A stretch of 64,000 bases of DNA from Bagarius yarrelli (Eukaryota; Chordata; Actinopteri; Siluriformes; Sisoridae): positions 340,001 through 404,000 of the forward strand of contig VCAZ01000041.1 in assembly GCA_005784505.1 (NCBI GenBank). The letters run 5' to 3'. The notes under the pieces are model-generated. The model had not been told where the DNA came from, searched no databases, and saw only the letters and a program-made list of their open reading frames with translations. Positions within the stretch are counted from its first letter, which is position 1. Each line of letters opens with the position of its first letter. Both the position numbers and the translations under genes were made by a program. This document shows, one piece after another, positions 22,580 to 33,630 of the stretch.

Positions 22580-22860
22580 GGCAGTGGTGGCTCAAATGGT
22601 TAAGGTGCTGAGTTGCTGATCCAAAGACCAGGAAGACCTGGGTTTGTGCCCAACCACCGCCAACCGTTAATCTGAAAACCAGAAATACCTGATTTGAAAC
22701 CTGATCAACAGCAAGCCAACACTTCCTGCTCCAGGGGCACTGAATCATAGCTGACCCTGCGCTCTGACCCCAACTTACTAAGATGGGGATATGCGAAAAA
22801 AGAATTTCACTGTGCTGTAAAAAAAGTATATGTGACAAAATAAAGTCATTTACATTTACA
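22580..22860 (+). mobile_element. Family V SINE, full length
   Basis: tRNA-like head GTGGTGGCTCAAATGGTTAAGG, then GCTGACCCTGCGCTCTGACC, GGGATATGCG, TTTCACTGTGCTGTAA and tail TGTGACAAAATAAAGTCATT. It also has a ~45-base internal duplication of the head region (CCAGGAAGACCTG against CCAGAAATACCTG). Confidence 0.85.
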
Positions 22861-23373
22861 TCATATCTCCTTGCAAATCTTGCTCCATAGTTCCTACATG
22901 TCCACAAACTCCATTCTACTAATGCCATCCAAAAATACTCCTCAGTTGTGTTTAGGTCTGCTCACTTTGTCCCCTATTATATTGTCAGGAATTTGAATCG
23001 ATGTCTTGCAGGCATGATGAAGTTCCTTTAAATTTGAGTGGAACCTTGTCATCTAAATGCCCTTTGCTGGATAAAGCCCAGTTCAGACTACTGGGTTACG
23101 CCAGTTACTTGTTTTCCGACCAGTAATCGCATGCCGCCTACGTGCATACTGTCATCGTCTAGCTTCCATAAACATCAGTGGCAATGGATGGAACGGAAGT
23201 TGTGTGTTTTGTCTTGGCTGTGTTGCTTTTTTTTAATTCTGTAGTGGTCCTCCCTCAATGACACATCATAATAGAAAGTGTACTGTGGCCGTAGCTCCAC
23301 AAAACTTTCTTCCATTTCAGAAGTCCACTTAGTCTATTTATTATGGTCCTTATGGCCTTTATTATGGTCTTGC
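22861..23373. other. No recognised feature
   Basis: Unique DNA; no motif in the 68-codon frame at 23038. Confidence 0.5.
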
Positions 23374-23553
23374 TCAGGTGGCCCATTGTTTAGGCGTTGG
23401 ATCGCCAACCCGAAGATTGTGGGTTGATTCCCAGCTCCACCAAGCCACCACTGCTGGGCACCTGAGCAAGATCCTTGCTTAGTTGTATAAATAAGATAGA
23501 AAAATAAAAGTTGCTCTGGATAATGTGCGTCTGCCAGATACCGTAAATGTCAT
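23374..23553 (+). mobile_element. Family A SINE, full length, diverged head
   Basis: GTTTAGGCGTTGGATCGCC head, GGTTGATTCCC, tail GTTGCTCTGGATAATGTGCG. Confidence 0.85.
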
Positions 23554-24552
23554 AATATGAATTTTGTAAATGTTATTTTTTTTACCATTGGTAATATCTG
23601 GTGCCACTGCATTTATATTATTTCTTATTGGTGTCGGAATGCCAGAATGAATTAAATTCTATGCCGGGGTTCTATTGTAATTTGAACAGTTTTCTTTGTG
23701 AATTTGTTTGTACACGTCTGAGATCAAGTGAAATCTGTGACACTACCATCACCATGCTTTACAGTAGAGCTTGTTTATTTTCTATTATAGGAAGATCTCT
23801 TATTCATTCCTTCACATATTGCTCGTTCGATTACTTTGGTAGAAGAACATCTTGGTCCCAGCATTTTTGTAGCTCATATCTGGAATTCCAGACCAGTTTT
23901 CTAATTGTCAGAGGTTTTTATCTTGTGGTATGGCCTCCGTATTTTTGGTTCCAATGTTATTTTTAAACTTTGGATTTTGAGAGATTTCTTTCCTTTCATT
24001 AAAGCTCCAAAATGTTTTAATGTTTCTGCCCAGTGTTTGTGCAATACTTCTGTTTGATTTTCTTTTTTTTCTCAGCTTCAAAAAGTCCTATTTTTCTCCC
24101 ATGGACAGCTCTCTGATTTTTATCTTGGCAGTCTCCACAGGTGAAATCAAAGGATTGAACAAAGTGTAGAAATTCTGAGCTATTCACTGTTTTTATAATC
24201 AATCAATCAGAAAAAAAATTGGACTGTCTGTCTCAAAACATTAAGAGCTGGTGCAAAATAAGACATGTGATGTGGTTAATTTTTGTCCTCAGGATAGAAC
24301 AATAATTATTAAGGCATTGATTAGCTTTAAAAAAAATCCATCTGAAAAGTAAAAAAAAAAAAACGCTGGTCAGTTTTTGCTTGTTTAAATCCTCAGCTCA
24401 CATGCAGCTCCTGAATAGTGTGCATGTTCCTGTAGAGTTACAGCACTTTTTAATAAAGTAGGACTAAAATGAGTTAGTTTTAGCTTCCCACACTAAAAGC
24501 CGTGGCCTGGCTGCCAAACATCGTATGAGAATTAGATTTAATACAAATAGTA
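23554..24552. other. No recognised feature
   Basis: A 121-codon F/S/C-rich frame at 23601-23966 has no motif and is poor in charged residues. I do not call it. Confidence 0.45.
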
Positions 24553-24906
24553 ATGGGCCTTGAACTGGCTGTGGAAACCGGCTATGTGAATTTTACCCCA
24601 CATGAAGAAGCCCAATTCCAGCTTTCCTCCTTCCCCTCTGATGTGGAAGCTATGAGTGTGGAGGGGAGAGTGGAGTCACGACCAGTGCAGGAGGAAATAG
24701 TAGAGGTTATAACCATGGCTGCCAAAAAGCAAGATGTTCGTCTGCAAAGTAAACAAGATGAACGTTTACTGAATGTAAGAGAGCAAGTGAGGTGTGGAGA
24801 TCCTGGAGAACCCTATTCAGTGAGGCTGTGTAGCAGATATGACATGCCATACTTGAACATAGCTCAGGCAACGGAGTTTGACTACCAGGCAATAAACCAG
24901 GATTAA
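24553..24906 (+). CDS. Unrecognised 117-codon open frame
   Basis: Opens with ATG after an in-frame gap and ends at TAA. The product is acidic and hydrophilic, with a run of charged residues in the middle (KKQDVRLQSKQDER, about residues 56-69) predicted to be helical. It contains no low-complexity sequence and no SINE sequence. That sets it apart from most open frames here, which fall inside repeats. No signal peptide, membrane segment or known domain is seen. There is no TATA box or splice signal that I can defend next to it. It could be a single exon, a processed-gene remnant, a retroelement piece or chance. Confidence 0.2.
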   Translation: MGLELAVETGYVNFTPHEEAQFQLSSFPSDVEAMSVEGRVESRPVQEEIVEVITMAAKKQDVRLQSKQDERLLNVREQVRCGDPGEPYSVRLCSRYDMPYLNIAQATEFDYQAINQD

Positions 24907-25150
24907 ACAGAGTCTAGCATCTGTCCCTGACTGTGGCATCATCTTTGCAGACCCCTAGGCTACCTACCAAGGCTTCAAAGATGACACCCACCCTGGTAGG
25001 AAAGGCTCATGTCATTTGAAACTGGTTATAAATTTTCATGCCTGGTTTTGAAGAATCTCCAGTTCTAAATATTTCAGCATTTTCAGTAGCATAGTGGTTT
25101 CCTGGTGCTGAGTTATTTTACTGGATGATTAGCAACAGTACAGATGACAT
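24907..25150. other. No recognised feature
   Basis: Unique DNA 3' of the open frame. Confidence 0.4.
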
Positions 25151-25303
25151 TTTCCTGAGCAACTGGCATTTATCTCATTTGAGCAGTTGAAGATTAAACA
25201 CCTTTCTTAGGGGCCCAGCAGTGGCAGCTTGGTGGGGCCAGGAATTGAATCCTTGACCTTTTGAACAGCAGTTCAAATTTAACCCCTGAGCTACCACATC
25301 CCT
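25151..25303 (-). mobile_element. Family A SINE
   Basis: Tail decayed. GGGGCCCAGCAGTGGCAGC and GAGCTACCACATCCC are clear. Confidence 0.85.
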
Positions 25304-26163
25304 TTTACCATGAACCATGGACCAGGACATTAGCAAATTAATTAAAACTACCAATTGTCTGCTAGCACACATACTTTCTCTAGTCAAAAATAATCCACTG
25401 GACAACTGACATACAATATAAAACTTATTTAAAAACAGAAATCAACTTTTAAGACTTTTACCACAGCAGGTTTTTTTCTAAAGTAAAACATGCACTCTGA
25501 CACTTTATTGATGGGTAAAAGTGTTTTGATTCCGAGCTACACAACGACCTGTAGTCGCTGATTATTCCTCTTGGATTAGCTGGTAGTTAAGATTCGAGGC
25601 ATGCTTCTCCTTTATCCACTGTTGTATGCTTGCAAATTTAAAACAATTCACACCTTCATTTGCATGCAGGTCAAGGTCAGGACTAAGACATAGCTGTTCG
25701 GGATCTTTTTTCAAGCCTAATCCAGTTGAGCTAAACTTCTCTTGATGTGTCTGCATGATGTATCACATCTTCAGCCATGTACTCATCAGGAGAGCTTCTC
25801 ATCTCGGCAGGCAATTTCAGTGCTACAGCCAGGTTCTGGTCTTATTCCCTCTGTCATCATTTGCCAGATCTGAAATAGAGACAGACAAGGTAAAGATTGA
25901 GTTTGTCGGTTGCCCTACAATTGCCCCTGACCGTATGAACCATTTTTAAGATGTCTAACAAGAAGAAGGTAAAGGCATTTGTACAGAAGATGGTTGGATA
26001 AGACGACATGCTTTTTTATGCATTAAACCTCATGTTGTTCTGCTTTGGGTTCTCGGTTATTATCCCTAAGTCTAAAAACTTTTGTGAGGTTGATTGACAT
26101 CTCACCATGACTATAGTGTGTAAGTGTTTGTGTGGGTGCATATAGTCGGTGGTAGTGCAAATA
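25304..26163. other. No recognised feature
   Basis: Unique DNA. Frames of 64 codons on both strands lack motifs. Confidence 0.5.
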
Positions 26164-26305
26164 GTTGTGCCCTTGAGCAAGTTCCTCACCTACTTTTCTC
26201 CAGGGGTGCTGTATCATGGCTGACTATGAACTCTGACCCCAACTTCATAAGATGGGATATGTGGAAAAAAATATTTCACTGTGCTCTAATATTTATGTAA
26301 CTTTC
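26164..26305 (+). mobile_element. Family V SINE, 5' truncated
   Basis: GCCCTTGAGCAAGTTCC, TATCATGGCTGACTATG, ATTTCACTGTGCTCTAAT. Confidence 0.85.
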
Positions 26306-26751
26306 TTATAAGTGAGCTTAAAATGGCACCCGCTTCAGTCCAGGGTGTTTCCTATTCTTATCGCTTGTTTTTTTTAGTATCACCTTCAAAAACAGACATC
26401 CCATAAAGCACAACTGCCTTTATGATACTGGATAATCGGTTGATGCTCTGGGTGAAACTAATCTCATAAAACATCGCAGTGTCACTGTGGTGCGGTGTCC
26501 ATTCAGTGATATCATCTGACTCAAAATAGCCTGGAATAATCCTACTGTGTAATAATCCTGGGCTGTGATCCTGGTCATGTGACTCTTTTTCTTTTCTTTG
26601 CTGCAAACTATTTACTTTCCTACAGTAAATAAACAGTACTACAAGCAAGGAAATAGGGTTCTTTAATAGCCCCATGCCATTTTTTTCCCAAACAAATCAT
26701 TTCATTTTGCCTGACAAACAACTTACTTTTTCTGATATATGTTTCTCAACT
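26306..26751. other. No recognised feature
   Basis: A 105-codon minus-strand frame at 26358-26675 has no motif. Confidence 0.45.

Positions 26752-26796
<45 letters not shown>
26752..26796. repeat. (CT)n microsatellite
   Basis: About 22 clean CT units. Confidence 0.95.
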
Positions 26797-26799
<3 letters not shown>

Positions 26800-26901
26800 T
26801 GAGTCTCTATTCTGGAGTTTCTTAGCACAAACCGACTCAAACAGTCTTTTATCAGAAAGATGAATTTGTGATTATAAAAAGGCTCCAACATGGGACTGTG
26901 G

Positions 26902-27825
26902 TTCAGGGTTCTAGGGTTTACAGCCGTGTGGTTCAGGGTATGATAGAGTCGATTTAAGACTAACACAACCCTAACACAATTAGGGTTGTGTTAGGTCTGG
27001 TTTAGGTTTTAAGGTTGTATTGGGGTTCAGGGATTAGGGTGTAAATTGATTTATAGCTTGTTTTAAGTTTAGTTTGGTATTAAGATTTAGCACATTAGTA
27101 AGGTTATATTGGGGTTAAAATATTATAGATTAAGAAACATTTACTGCTTGTTTATGATTAGGGTTAGGGTAAGAGCTTGCTTCAGGTTAAGGCTATATTG
27201 GGGTTTAGGGATCAGGGTTTAGGGTTGTCTTAGCGATGATTTAGAATTAGGGATGTGTTGAAATTCGGGGATTAAGATTCAGGAATGATTTATGGCTTGT
27301 TTAGGGTTAAGTATTAGGGTGGGGTTTATGGTAAGTGCTGGTTTATATTTAGATTTGTGTGTAGGGCTTGTTTTGGGGTTAGGGTTGTTTTTTTAGGGTT
27401 TAAGGTTAGGTTAGGGTTGATTTTAACAGGATTCTACAGGGGTTCTGGGTTTAGGGTTAGGTTAGTGCCTGTTTTGGGTTAAAGTTTTGTTGGGGTTCAG
27501 GGAGTAGGGTTTATGGTTGGGTTGGGGTTGATTTAGATTTAGGGATGTACTGAAAACCAGGGATTAGGATTTAGACTTTAGGGGCGATTTATGACTTAGT
27601 TGCGGTTTAGTTGCGGAATTAGGTTTAGGATAAGTGGGTAAGTGTTGGTTTATATTTAGGTATATGTTTAGGGCTTGTTTAGGCTAAGGTTGTATTTTAG
27701 GGTTTAAAGTTGGGTTAGGGTTCTACTTGGGTCTTGGTTTTGGGTAAGGGTAAGGTTTGGTATAGGGCTGATTAGGAATTAGGGTTTTATTAGGGTTGCT
27801 TTATGGCTAGTTTTGGGTCAGAGAC
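26902..27825 (+). repeat. Telomere-like G-rich array with ~290-307 base higher-order period
   Basis: About 0.9 kb built from TTAGGG, TTAGGTT, GGGGTT and TTTAGGG words on the + strand, never in a long perfect run. A longer period is visible: GGATGTGTTGAAA (27250) against GGATGTACTGAAA (27543); GTAAGTGCTGGTTTATATTT (27331) against GTAAGTGTTGGTTTATATTT (27638); and GGCTATATTGGGGTTTAGGG (27191) against a diverged match at 27483. It reads as an old G-rich minisatellite with secondary unit duplication, not as recent telomere DNA. Confidence 0.8.
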
Positions 27826-27865
27826 TAAGAGATTAAGACTTAGAGCTGGCAGTGGTCATTTGTGA

Positions 27866-27918
27866 TTAGTGAGAGTCGCTGTGGATAAGCGTGTCTGCCA
27901 GATCCCAGACATGTCAAT
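27866..27918 (+). mobile_element. Family A SINE tail only
   Basis: GAGTCGCTGTGGATAAGCG, then GTCTGCCAGATCCC, directly after the G-rich array. Confidence 0.8.
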
Positions 27919-29324
27919 GTAGATATTTTTTAATTGTTCATGATTTTAAATCATCTAATTTAGTTAATTAAAAAAGGGAATTTGGTGTCAAACCCGATCT
28001 TATGTTTTTTGAGATAGAGAGCTGGTAAATAGAAAACAAAATTGGAACTCCTATTGAAAATAAAGTTTTCTTCAGGGGTTTTGAAGCAAACTGGTGTTTC
28101 ATCACAGATACCCTGCTCACTTTGTGGCTTATCTCATGTGAGAACAAAATCTGTGCATAATAATGAGCCAATTTCACAAAAAGCTGAAGTCATGGCAACA
28201 GAAGGTGCGGGCCAATGAGAGATTTGGTTGGCTGCCACTCATTTTAGTAGTAATTATGTTGTAATAAAGGGGCTCTGGCATATCTTAAATCCCCCTTTTC
28301 CCTTAATGCCACAGTGAATCCAGTCATATTGTACCAACAGTCGGGTCTCATACGCCTGTTTGCCGTCACTAAACACAATAATCTCTGACAAGACTGATTT
28401 AAGCACTCACCACTGTGAAGTCGGCCAGAAAATGGACATGAACTTGATTCTTTAAAGCTGAAACATCACTTATACGGAAATGGATAATCGTTGCTTGGTG
28501 GGTTTATATTAAAAAATGAAGGTTTGCCATATTTTAGACTTTTTTGCTGGTCTCAGCTTTTATTTTATAGGTTCTGCTAGATAAGCGCATGGTGGTAAAA
28601 TCGAAAATGATTAAATAAGAGAAAAGTTTGGCTTCTACATTTACTATAGATGATATAACCTGCATTTTTTGTTGGGTGAGAGATTTTGTTTAAAAAAAAA
28701 AAAGAACTGGCAACAAAGTTCAGATCAAATCCTAAAGTTCTTTTCTTTTTAAATACTTTTTTTCTTTTCAAAAGAAAACATGGAAATCTTTTACTTTGAC
28801 TTGCAGCGAGCGTTCATGCATTTCCTATTTCATGCCCAAACTTTGTGGAATTAAAACACGGCTAAAGCGGGTCTTGAAAACGAGTGATGCCTCCTGCTGA
28901 AGCTCTTTCTGATGATTCATTGTGGGTTCTTTTCATGCTTCCCTGGCTTTATTTGTGCTGGAATAAATGTTGAATGAGCCTCAGTCTTGGTCTTTGGCCA
29001 GAGTATTAGCGTGATAAGCGTAGCTCGGTACACTTAGTACGCTCGTATACCGTAAGACGTCCGGTGTGTTGTTTTATGAACATATTAATATTGAGAAGAG
29101 GCAGTAATGTTTGTCTGGAGAACAATGCGAGACCTAATAATAATCGCTCTTGCGGGTAATGCACTCCTGTTCTCCTGTACATGATTCGAATTTGCTTACC
29201 TGGACTGAGAAAAGCTGCTTTTGGAAGTATTTTCATGAAACTTTTACTAAAGAATGTTTACAATTTTAATGATAGGACTTAATTATTTGATTCAGTCATG
29301 AAACTGGAGCAGGTAGAGGAGCAG
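27919..29324. other. Repeat-poor block
   Basis: No repeat or gene recognised. 28800-29000 has balanced composition and the look of conserved non-coding DNA, untested. Frames of 64-76 codons on the minus strand have no motif. Confidence 0.4.
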
Positions 29325-29410
29325 CTAAAAGCAGTGGCAGTTTGACAGTGGTAGGCTTGAACCCCAATCTTCAGCTTACCAACTCCCCTACAGCACCCTA
29401 ACCACCTTAG
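29325..29410 (-). mobile_element. Weak family A or V SINE head
   Basis: GGCTTGAACCCCAATCTTC and CACCCTAACCACCTTAG match the head complement. The rest is lost. Confidence 0.5.
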
Positions 29411-29864
29411 CCATTTATGCCCCACCATTGCCCCTCCAAAGCCCCACCAAAACCCTGAGTCTCCTGAGATAGGCAGGGCATCATCACATGATTATGATCA
29501 TTATGTTGATGATAGGGGTTAATCTTTATTTCATGTAATTTCATTACGAATTTACATTTTGGAGGTTGCCAGATCTTCTACTTTTCCATCACCCTAGTAT
29601 CTACAAAATATGTTTAGATCTTGAGGTTTTCTTTTATACATTTAACTCTCACTATTCTACATCCTAAGCAGTAGACATGGCCTGCAGGAGGATGTAGATT
29701 TTAACATTTAATTTATATGCTAATCTTGTTGGCACGGTTGGGAATGCTAGTTATTTCTGTTTGTCTTGTTTCTTCGAGTGTTTTGGGTTTTTTTGTTCTG
29801 TCTACACCTTCTTTTTCATCATATTTACAGTTCTGTCATTTTACAGCTTTTTTTATCTAAAGAA
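29411..29864. other. No recognised feature
   Basis: AT-rich unique DNA. Confidence 0.4.
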
Positions 29865-30010
29865 ATGTACGTTTATCTAATTTTTAAATCATGTGAGCAG
29901 TAAAGCGTTAAGGGTCTTGCTTAGTGGCTCAGCCGTTGCAGCTTTGTGGTCCTGGGAATTGCACCTTTAATCTTTTGATCAGCAGTCTAACCACTAAGCT
30001 ACCACCTTTT
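29865..30010 (-). mobile_element. Family A SINE, diverged
   Basis: GTTAAGGGTCTTGCTTAGTGG through AACCACTAAGCTACCACC. Confidence 0.85.
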
Positions 30011-30423
30011 CCAACTATCTATCATGGTGGGGAAAAATTGATAAATAGATGTATTCATCCATTTATTTTTATTTTGTAAACAAGCCAGAGTCCCATGGTA
30101 CAAGATTAGGGCAAGTTGAAGGTAGTGGCAACCAAATACACAGGACAATCATGCATTATGGACGAATTAAAGATTCGAGACTGAGCTTATAGCATGGAAA
30201 GGGCATACAAACCCCACAAAGACAGGATTGAGGAGGGCATTGAACGTGCAGACATGCTAGCCACTAAGCTGCCATGCTATGCTGGATAATGTGGTTCTTT
30301 AATAAAGTATAAAACCAAAAACAATAAAAAAATACAGAAATAAACACAAGATTTTAATGTGCTTAAGTTCAAATTCAGAATTACGTTAATATTGCAGATG
30401 TAAATGTCTATAAATTTGTTTGT
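30011..30423. other. No recognised feature
   Basis: 30060-30280 has phrases such as AAACCCCACAAAGACAGGA and ACATGCTAGCCACTAAGC that suggest a very decayed family B repeat on the minus strand. Confidence 0.4.
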
Positions 30424-30623
30424 TTCCATATCCCATCTAAGAAAGTTGTGGTCAGAGCGCAGGATCAGCTATGATACATGATACATGATATGATAAGTCC
30501 TAGTGGAGCAGGAAGGGTTAAGGGTCTTGCTCAAGGACCCAACAGTGGCAGAATGGTGGCATGGGGGCTTGAACCCAGGTCTTCCTGTTCTTCTAATCAA
30601 CAACTTAACACCTTAACTATTTG
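30424..30623 (-). mobile_element. Family V SINE, near full length
   Basis: CATATCCCATCTAAGAAAG, GTCAGAGCGCAGGATCAGC, a triplicated GATACAT motif, GGGTCTTGCTCAAGGACCC, and the head complement CACCTTAACTATTTGAG. Confidence 0.85.
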
Positions 30624-30650
30624 AGGTTTCAGGTATTCAGGCATCATGAC

Positions 30651-30794
30651 CAACTTACATACATTCATCTTTTTATTTTTCCAACTGAGCGGTTGAGGGT
30701 AAAGGGTCTTGCTCAGGGGCCCAGCTGTGGCAGCTTGGTGTTGGTGGGAATTACAACAACAGCCCTCCAAATCCCTAACCATTGAACCACCACT
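30651..30794 (-). mobile_element. Family A SINE
   Basis: CAACTTACATACATTC, GGGTCTTGCTCAGGGGCCC, then ATTGAACCACCACT. Lies 28 bases from the V copy in the same orientation. Confidence 0.85.
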
Positions 30795-31265
30795 AAAGAA
30801 TCTAACTTTAAAATTACTGACCCACATTTGTGAGTTCTGCATGATAGCAAGCTGAAATCTTGCCAAAGCTGGTGGCTTGTTGGGGTATAAGTGGGTGAAG
30901 GGGGTGTTGTTAGCTGCAGGTTGGCCAAGAATTTAACATAATGTAAGAAAAAAATCTTCTAATTGCCTTCACCTTTAAAGAATTACTGCGTTATCAATTT
31001 TTATTAAATAAAAGCGATAGTATCAATGGAGGGATTAGACACCGGATTAGACAATCCTCAACATGAATTTATTTCCAGATGATAAGATGCACTACAGTAT
31101 GTGATGTAAGAGTGTGATACCGACTCTCGGGATAGAAACGCTGAATCCAGAAGATGATGTAAAAAAATTGAAAAGGTTTTTTTTTTAAAGGTTATTCTGC
31201 AGTGTTACTCTTTCTCTCAGGAGAGATGTGCGATACGGAGAAGAGCGAGTAATTCAGCAAGGAAA
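30795..31265. other. No recognised feature
   Basis: Unique DNA. Confidence 0.4.
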
Positions 31266-31402
31266 GTAGGAGCTCAGTCGGTACAGTGTTGAACTGCTGC
31301 TCAAAAAGTCATGGGTTTAATTCCCAAGACAGAAAGCTGTACCTGTTGGGCCCCTGAGCAAGGCCCTTAACCCTTTACCTGCTCAGTTGGATAAATAAAT
31401 AA
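31266..31402 (+). mobile_element. Family A SINE, 3' truncated
   Basis: GGAGCTCAGTCGGTACAGTG head, TTTAATTCCCAAGAC, CCCCTGAGCAAGGCCC. Confidence 0.85.
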
Positions 31403-31532
31403 TTTTTATTTGTTATAGAGTACGATTATATACACAATAAAACATATAGTGACATGTTTCTTTTTCCACTCTCTAAATTTAAAAAATAAATAAATGTCAA
31501 AAATATACATATAAAAAATATATATGAAAAAT

Positions 31533-31557
31533 AATATATATATATATATATATATAA
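31533..31557. repeat. (AT)n microsatellite
   Basis: Short AT run inside an AT-rich stretch. Confidence 0.85.
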
Positions 31558-31820
31558 TAAAAATAACATAAATAAATAAATAAAATATACTGCGTGTACA
31601 CGGGATGCTGGGATTACAGCGTTCACTGTGGCGTTTTTCTTCTTTTTCTTATTGTGTCTTTTGTTGCCGGTTGACAAGCCGACTTATGGTGTATTACCGC
31701 CACCAACTGGACTGGAGTGTAAAGCATTGACGGGACAAGGGAAAGAAAAGAAAAACACTGTGGCGTTCATTATGCCAACTAGCAGTTGGGTGTCCAAAGC
31801 TGGCATGTAACCCAAACTTT

Positions 31821-31907
31821 AGCTCACAACTCAATCGGCCGGACGGAAAACTCGTATCTCGAAAAACTCGTTAGTTGGGACTCTCGTAAGTCAAGATATC
31901 ACTGTAC
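31821..31907. mobile_element. Terminal part of a Tigger/pogo-like DNA element
   Basis: The complement of 31850-31906 starts TACAGTGATATCTTGACTTA and continues into ACGAGAGTCCCAACTAACGA, the style of pogo/Tigger ends in vertebrates. The left end was not found; CACTGTGGCG near 31625 is a weak candidate. Confidence 0.5.
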
Positions 31908-32307
31908 ATACTGTATATATAGATTTATTATTTAATTATATTGTCTAAAACGTCCCTTGTGCTAAATAAGATCTTTATCATTCCAGCAAAATAACCTTCT
32001 GGATGATGTATATGGAGGTTGAACTGTATCTCGGTTTTTGCCCCTGAAGGTTCAGAGGTTTAAATCCCATCACTGATGATAGAAAAGTATCTAAAGCGTA
32101 TAAGGCACCAAAAGCCCCAGGTCTATTTCTCAGGAGCTCACAGGTGAATGAGCTATTTACGGGTCAGAAATCAGCTGATCTCCAGTGACCTGCTGCCGAT
32201 GTGGCCTTCAGCACATTTCACACACACACGACACAATAGGCTTTCAAAATTGTACACTGTATTAATGGAGCACTTTTAGGCAATTGTGTATTAATATGTA
32301 GGTATGT
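31908..32307. other. No recognised feature
   Basis: Unique DNA with a short CACACACACG run near 32220. Confidence 0.4.
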
Positions 32308-32422
32308 GTGGTGGCTCAGTAATTCAGTTATTATCAATTAATGTCTCAGTTGGATAAATAAAGATAAGGCAGATGTATGTTAGTACGATAAGGACGTCTG
32401 CCAAATGCCAGAAATGTAAATG
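32308..32422 (+). mobile_element. Family A SINE with internal deletion
   Basis: GTGGCTCAGTAATTCAG head joined early to CAGTTGGATAAATAAAG and to the tail GATAAGGACGTCTGCC. About 70 body bases are missing. Confidence 0.8.
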
Positions 32423-32870
32423 TCGGTCCAAGACAAGACCAACTATGATGTATGGTATAGAGACAGTGGCACTGAGGAAGAGACAGGTGGCAGAGCTGGA
32501 AGTAGCAGAGCTGAAGATGTTGAGGTTTTCTTTGGCAGGGACGAGGTTGGACAGGATTAGAAACAAGTTCATCAGCGGGACTGCTCATGTTAGATGTTTT
32601 AGGGAGAAAGTCAGGGAAGCCAGATTGAGGTGGTTTGGGATAGTGAATATATCGGTAGGAGGATGTTAGAAATGAAGCGACCAGGCAGAAGGTAAAGAGG
32701 AAGACCAAAGAGGAGATATATGGATACGATAAACGAGGACATGAAGTTAGTGGGTGTGAGTAAAGAGGATGTAGAGAATAGGGGTAGGTGGAGACAGATG
32801 ATTCGCTGTGGAGATCAGAAAAAGGGAACAGCCGAAAGGAGAAGAAGAGGAAGACATGATGTGGTGCTGA
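32423..32870 (+). mobile_element. LINE 3' end: C-terminus of reverse transcriptase ORF
   Basis: The translation gives MMYGIETVALRKRQ, LKMLRFSLAGTRLDRIRN and VREARLRWFGIV, the order seen downstream of the reverse transcriptase core in RTE-like non-LTR elements. A frameshift near 32645 moves the rest to another frame (SEYIGRRMLEMKRPGRR), then a TAA at 32693-32695 interrupts, and RRYMDTINEDMKLVGVSKED and RWRQMIRCGDQKK complete the end. The endonuclease and most of the polymerase are absent (5' truncation), which is usual for LINE copies. An inverted copy lies at 55691-56033. Confidence 0.8.
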
Positions 32871-33436
32871 AATTACTCGTAGGTCCAAAAGTCAAATTTC
32901 GAAACAATAAAAGCTGTAAACTGTTTACACAGCCCATAATTGGAAGAACGATGTATGCCAAAAGTGTGAAGTATGCGAATGCCAATGCAGGCTGTCTTTA
33001 TGAGAACAGATGCAGCGTCGTCTCGAGCAGACAAATCTCTACCCAGCTAATCCAGGATAATCACTGCCTTAATTTCTATAAGCCGCCATCTACATATTAA
33101 CAATTATAAAATCTGCCGTCTTTTTTCTCTCCGCTAAACCCATCCTGTCAGAAATCTAAATCCGGAAGTCATAATTAACATCATTCAGGCCTGAAATACG
33201 GCGGATTAAACGCCAGGATTTCGACTCGGATCAGGTGAAAACCTTCGACGTGATTACTGGAATAAAAAAATAAAAATAATTAAAAAGAAAATTAATGAAC
33301 ACCTGATATTATAATGCAGTTGATTATTTTATTCCTTTTATACCACAGCTATTTTAACAAATACTATTCATTTTTTTTTTTTTTTTAATTATTAAATTAT
33401 TTATTTATTTACTATTTAAAGAATTCACACAGTATA
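32871..33436. other. No recognised feature
   Basis: Unique, then AT-rich. Confidence 0.5.
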
Positions 33437-33630
33437 TTTACATTTGCAGTATTTGGCAGATGCCCTTATCCAGAGCGACTTACAATATTCCTTGTTATAC
33501 AACTGAGCAATTGGGGATTAAGGGCCTTGCTCAGGGGTCCAGCGGTGGTGGTTTGCCGGAGCTGGGAATCAAACCCACAACCTTTGGGTTGGTAATCCAA
33601 CACCTTAACCATGAGCCACCACTTCCCGCC
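33437..33630 (-). mobile_element. Family A SINE, full length, well preserved
   Basis: TTTACATTTGCAGTATTTGG tail, CAGATGCCCTTATCCAGAGC, head complement GAGCCACCACTTCCCG. One of the cleanest copies here. Confidence 0.95.

Noticed and set aside
22566..22928. 120-codon minus-strand frame
   Set aside because: Overlaps a family V SINE along most of its length.
23601..23966. 121-codon + strand frame
   Set aside because: Hydrophobic, cysteine and serine-rich, no motif, AT-rich surroundings; chance frame likely.
26902..27825. True interstitial telomere from chromosome fusion
   Set aside because: No long perfect TTAGGG run and no head-to-head inversion; the array is single-orientation and has a longer period.
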